This document shows, piece by piece, positions 7,471 to 8,421 of a DNA stretch of 8,421 nt (position 1 is the stretch's first letter; each line of letters starts with the position of its first letter). The translations under genes were made by a program, and so were the position numbers. Below the pieces are notes generated by a model. It was not told the origin of the DNA, ran no database searches, and saw only the letters and a program-made list of their open reading frames with translations. The DNA is from Desulfobulbus sp. (GTDB taxonomy: Bacteria; Desulfobacterota; Desulfobulbia; Desulfobulbales; Desulfobulbaceae): contig JAUWAH010000078.1 of the NCBI GenBank assembly GCA_030602145.1, positions 1-8,421 on the forward strand, written 5' to 3'.

Positions 7471-7491
7471 ACAACGAACCGTTCGGTTCCT
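7471..7491 (+). repeat. Repeat copy 2, with GAACCG-TT-CGGTTC dyad
   Basis: ACAACGAAC (7471-7479) and GGTTCCT (7485-7491) repeat the two blocks of copy 1, here separated by CGTTC. The result is a perfect inverted repeat, GAACCG (7476-7481) and CGGTTC (7484-7489), around TT. It ends 25 bases before the kinase ATG. Its position suits an operator or a leader element; that is an inference. Confidence 0.55.
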
Positions 7492-7516
7492 CTTCGCTCA
7501 AGATAGACCCGGGCAC

Positions 7517-8421
7517 ATGAACTGGCCGGACAACCAAATCCCCGTTTACGGTATGATACCCTTGTTTTCCGGAGATTCAAGCGCGACCCTCGTCATGATC
7601 GGCGGCTATCTGGGTCTGGCGGTGGCGTTGGTGGCGCTTTTTCGTCTGCGACGACGCGCCAAAGCCGTCTTCCGGCTTGACGAGCAGCGGTGTGCCGATG
7701 CCGAGCAACGCTTCTCCCTGGCCTTCCAATACAATACCGTGCCGATGTGCATCAGCGACTGGAACGGGACCATTCTCGATGTCAATCGGGTGTTCTGCGA
7801 GCTGTCCGGGTATGCACCGGATGATCTGCTCGGCAAAAGGAGTATCGACGTGGGGGTCTGGCATCGGCCCGAAGAGCAGCGCGCCCTGATGGTCGACCTG
7901 CTCCGTCAGCACGGCCGGGTCCGCAACCTGGAGGTTGAGTTCCGCAACAAGGCCGGCGCCGTTGTGCCGGCCCTGCTCTCCGTTACCCTGCTGACCATTG
8001 ACGGCCAGGACCGCCTGCTCAGCAGCATGCACGATTTGAGCGCCATCAAGGCGATGGAGGAGAAGAACCGCAAGCTCGAACTCCACATGGCGCAAACCAA
8101 AAACCTCGAAGCGATGGCCGGTCTGGTCGGCGGACTCGCGCATCGGTTCAACAATATGCTTGCCGCTATCACCGGATACGCCGAGTTGGCCCTGGACGAT
8201 GTGTCCGCCGATTCCCAGACCGCCGTCGACCTGGAGCACATCCTCGCCAAAGCGGCCGAAGCCAGGCAGCTGGTCGAGCAGATCCTCTCCTTCAGCGGCA
8301 ACCAACCCCGACAGAGGCAGCGGATCGACCTGTTCGGGTTCGTTGACGACATCGTCGGCGAACTCCGCGCATCGGTTGCGGAGGGGGTGAGCATTGAAAC
8401 CAGGTTGAGCGGGGACAGCGT
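7517..8421 (+). CDS. Membrane-anchored PAS sensor histidine kinase, 3'-truncated by the window
   Basis: Signal-sensing kinase; 301 complete codons are visible and the frame is still open at the right edge. A single hydrophobic segment (about residues 23-42) followed by RLRRR suggests one membrane anchor with the rest in the cytoplasm. A PAS domain follows (about 62-175), with the signature NGTILDVNRVFCELSGY and later VEFRNKAGAVVPALLSV. A short coiled-coil linker (about 176-197) leads to the HisKA dimerisation domain, whose H-box LAHRFNNMLAAITGYAEL puts the phospho-accepting histidine at residue 209 (8141-8143). The usual AHDFNN reads AHRFNN. The ATP-binding domain, and any receiver domain, lie outside the window. 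Start ATG 7517 gives the longest form; no strong ribosome binding site is seen, and ATG 7553 or 7595 are alternatives, the last placing the start inside the membrane segment. The ligand and partner regulator cannot be told from this sequence. Confidence 0.92.
   Translation, partial: MNWPDNQIPVYGMIPLFSGDSSATLVMIGGYLGLAVALVALFRLRRRAKAVFRLDEQRCADAEQRFSLAFQYNTVPMCISDWNGTILDVNRVFCELSGYAPDDLLGKRSIDVGVWHRPEEQRALMVDLLRQHGRVRNLEVEFRNKAGAVVPALLSVTLLTIDGQDRLLSSMHDLSAIKAMEEKNRKLELHMAQTKNLEAMAGLVGGLAHRFNNMLAAITGYAELALDDVSADSQTAVDLEHILAKAAEARQLVEQILSFSGNQPRQRQRIDLFGFVDDIVGELRASVAEGVSIETRLSGDS

Larger units (their letters stand above)
7242..7516. promoter_or_regulatory. Divergent intergenic region between rlmKL and the PAS kinase gene
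   Basis: This 275-base gap must hold the promoters of both flanking genes. On the plus strand a perfect TTGACA (7350-7355) is present, but no good -10 lies 16-18 bases further; CATAAA (7377-7382) is 21 bases away. On the minus strand TTTACT (7469-7464) and TATGTT (7446-7441) are spaced by 17 bases, a weak match. The region also carries the repeats and dyads listed separately. I found no convincing small gene in it. Confidence 0.5.

Noticed and set aside
7227..7520. A 97-residue plus-strand open frame in the divergent gap
   Set aside because: Begins inside rlmKL, has no ribosome binding site or domain signature, and covers the repeat and promoter region; chance openness is more likely.
7242..7580. 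Upstream extension of the rlmKL frame to 848 residues
   Set aside because: The extra N-terminal region has no RlmL similarity and would run across the promoter region and into the start of the divergent kinase gene.
7577..8305. A 242-residue minus-strand open frame over the kinase
   Set aside because: Antisense shadow of the PAS/HisKA coding sequence, which has clear motifs on the plus strand.

Overview
The window reads as a stretch of conserved chromosome from a GC-rich Gram-negative bacterium. The gene content, the codon use and the style of the EAL-HDOD and PAS-kinase proteins suggest a sulfate-reducer-like member of Desulfobacterota (Desulfobulbaceae or similar). That placement is an inference from protein resemblance, not a database result. 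Genes are densely packed. I see no tRNA, rRNA, CRISPR array, insertion sequence or phage gene.

Layout. (1) 2-1957 (+): the 3' 93% or so of a long RelA/SpoT (Rel) protein, cut by the left edge inside its HD domain. (2) 1999-2439 (+): a small zinc-ribbon plus Smr-domain protein. (3) 2491-3198 (+): RNase PH. These three run in one direction with gaps of 41 and 51 bases and are probably co-transcribed. (4) 3255-4460 (-): an EAL-HDOD signalling protein, convergent with rph. (5) 4531-5037 (-): a YfcD-like Nudix hydrolase. (6) 5034-7241 (-): the bifunctional 23S rRNA methyltransferase RlmKL, whose stop codon overlaps the Nudix start as ATGA. (7) 7242-7516: a 275-base divergent intergenic region with repeated GAAC/GTTC dyads. 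(8) 7517 to the right edge (+): a membrane-anchored PAS sensor histidine kinase, cut off after its H-box.

How the genes fit together. The left half is about RNA and ribosomes under stress: alarmone synthesis (Rel), a Smr protein of the family that includes ribosome-collision nucleases, and an RNA 3'-end phosphorolytic exonuclease. The RlmKL-Nudix pair adds rRNA modification and nucleotide housecleaning. The EAL-HDOD protein and the PAS kinase are signalling proteins that probably have their own promoters.

Most of this is ordinary core-genome content, and I do not see a clear new multi-gene system. The observations most worth a second look are these: the Rel protein has lost most of its ppGpp-hydrolase residues but keeps an intact synthetase with the RxKD motif of bifunctional enzymes; the Smr protein lacks the usual DLH motif; a strong hairpin with an alternative, Shine-Dalgarno-covering pairing precedes rph; and a repeated operator-like sequence lies in front of the histidine kinase.
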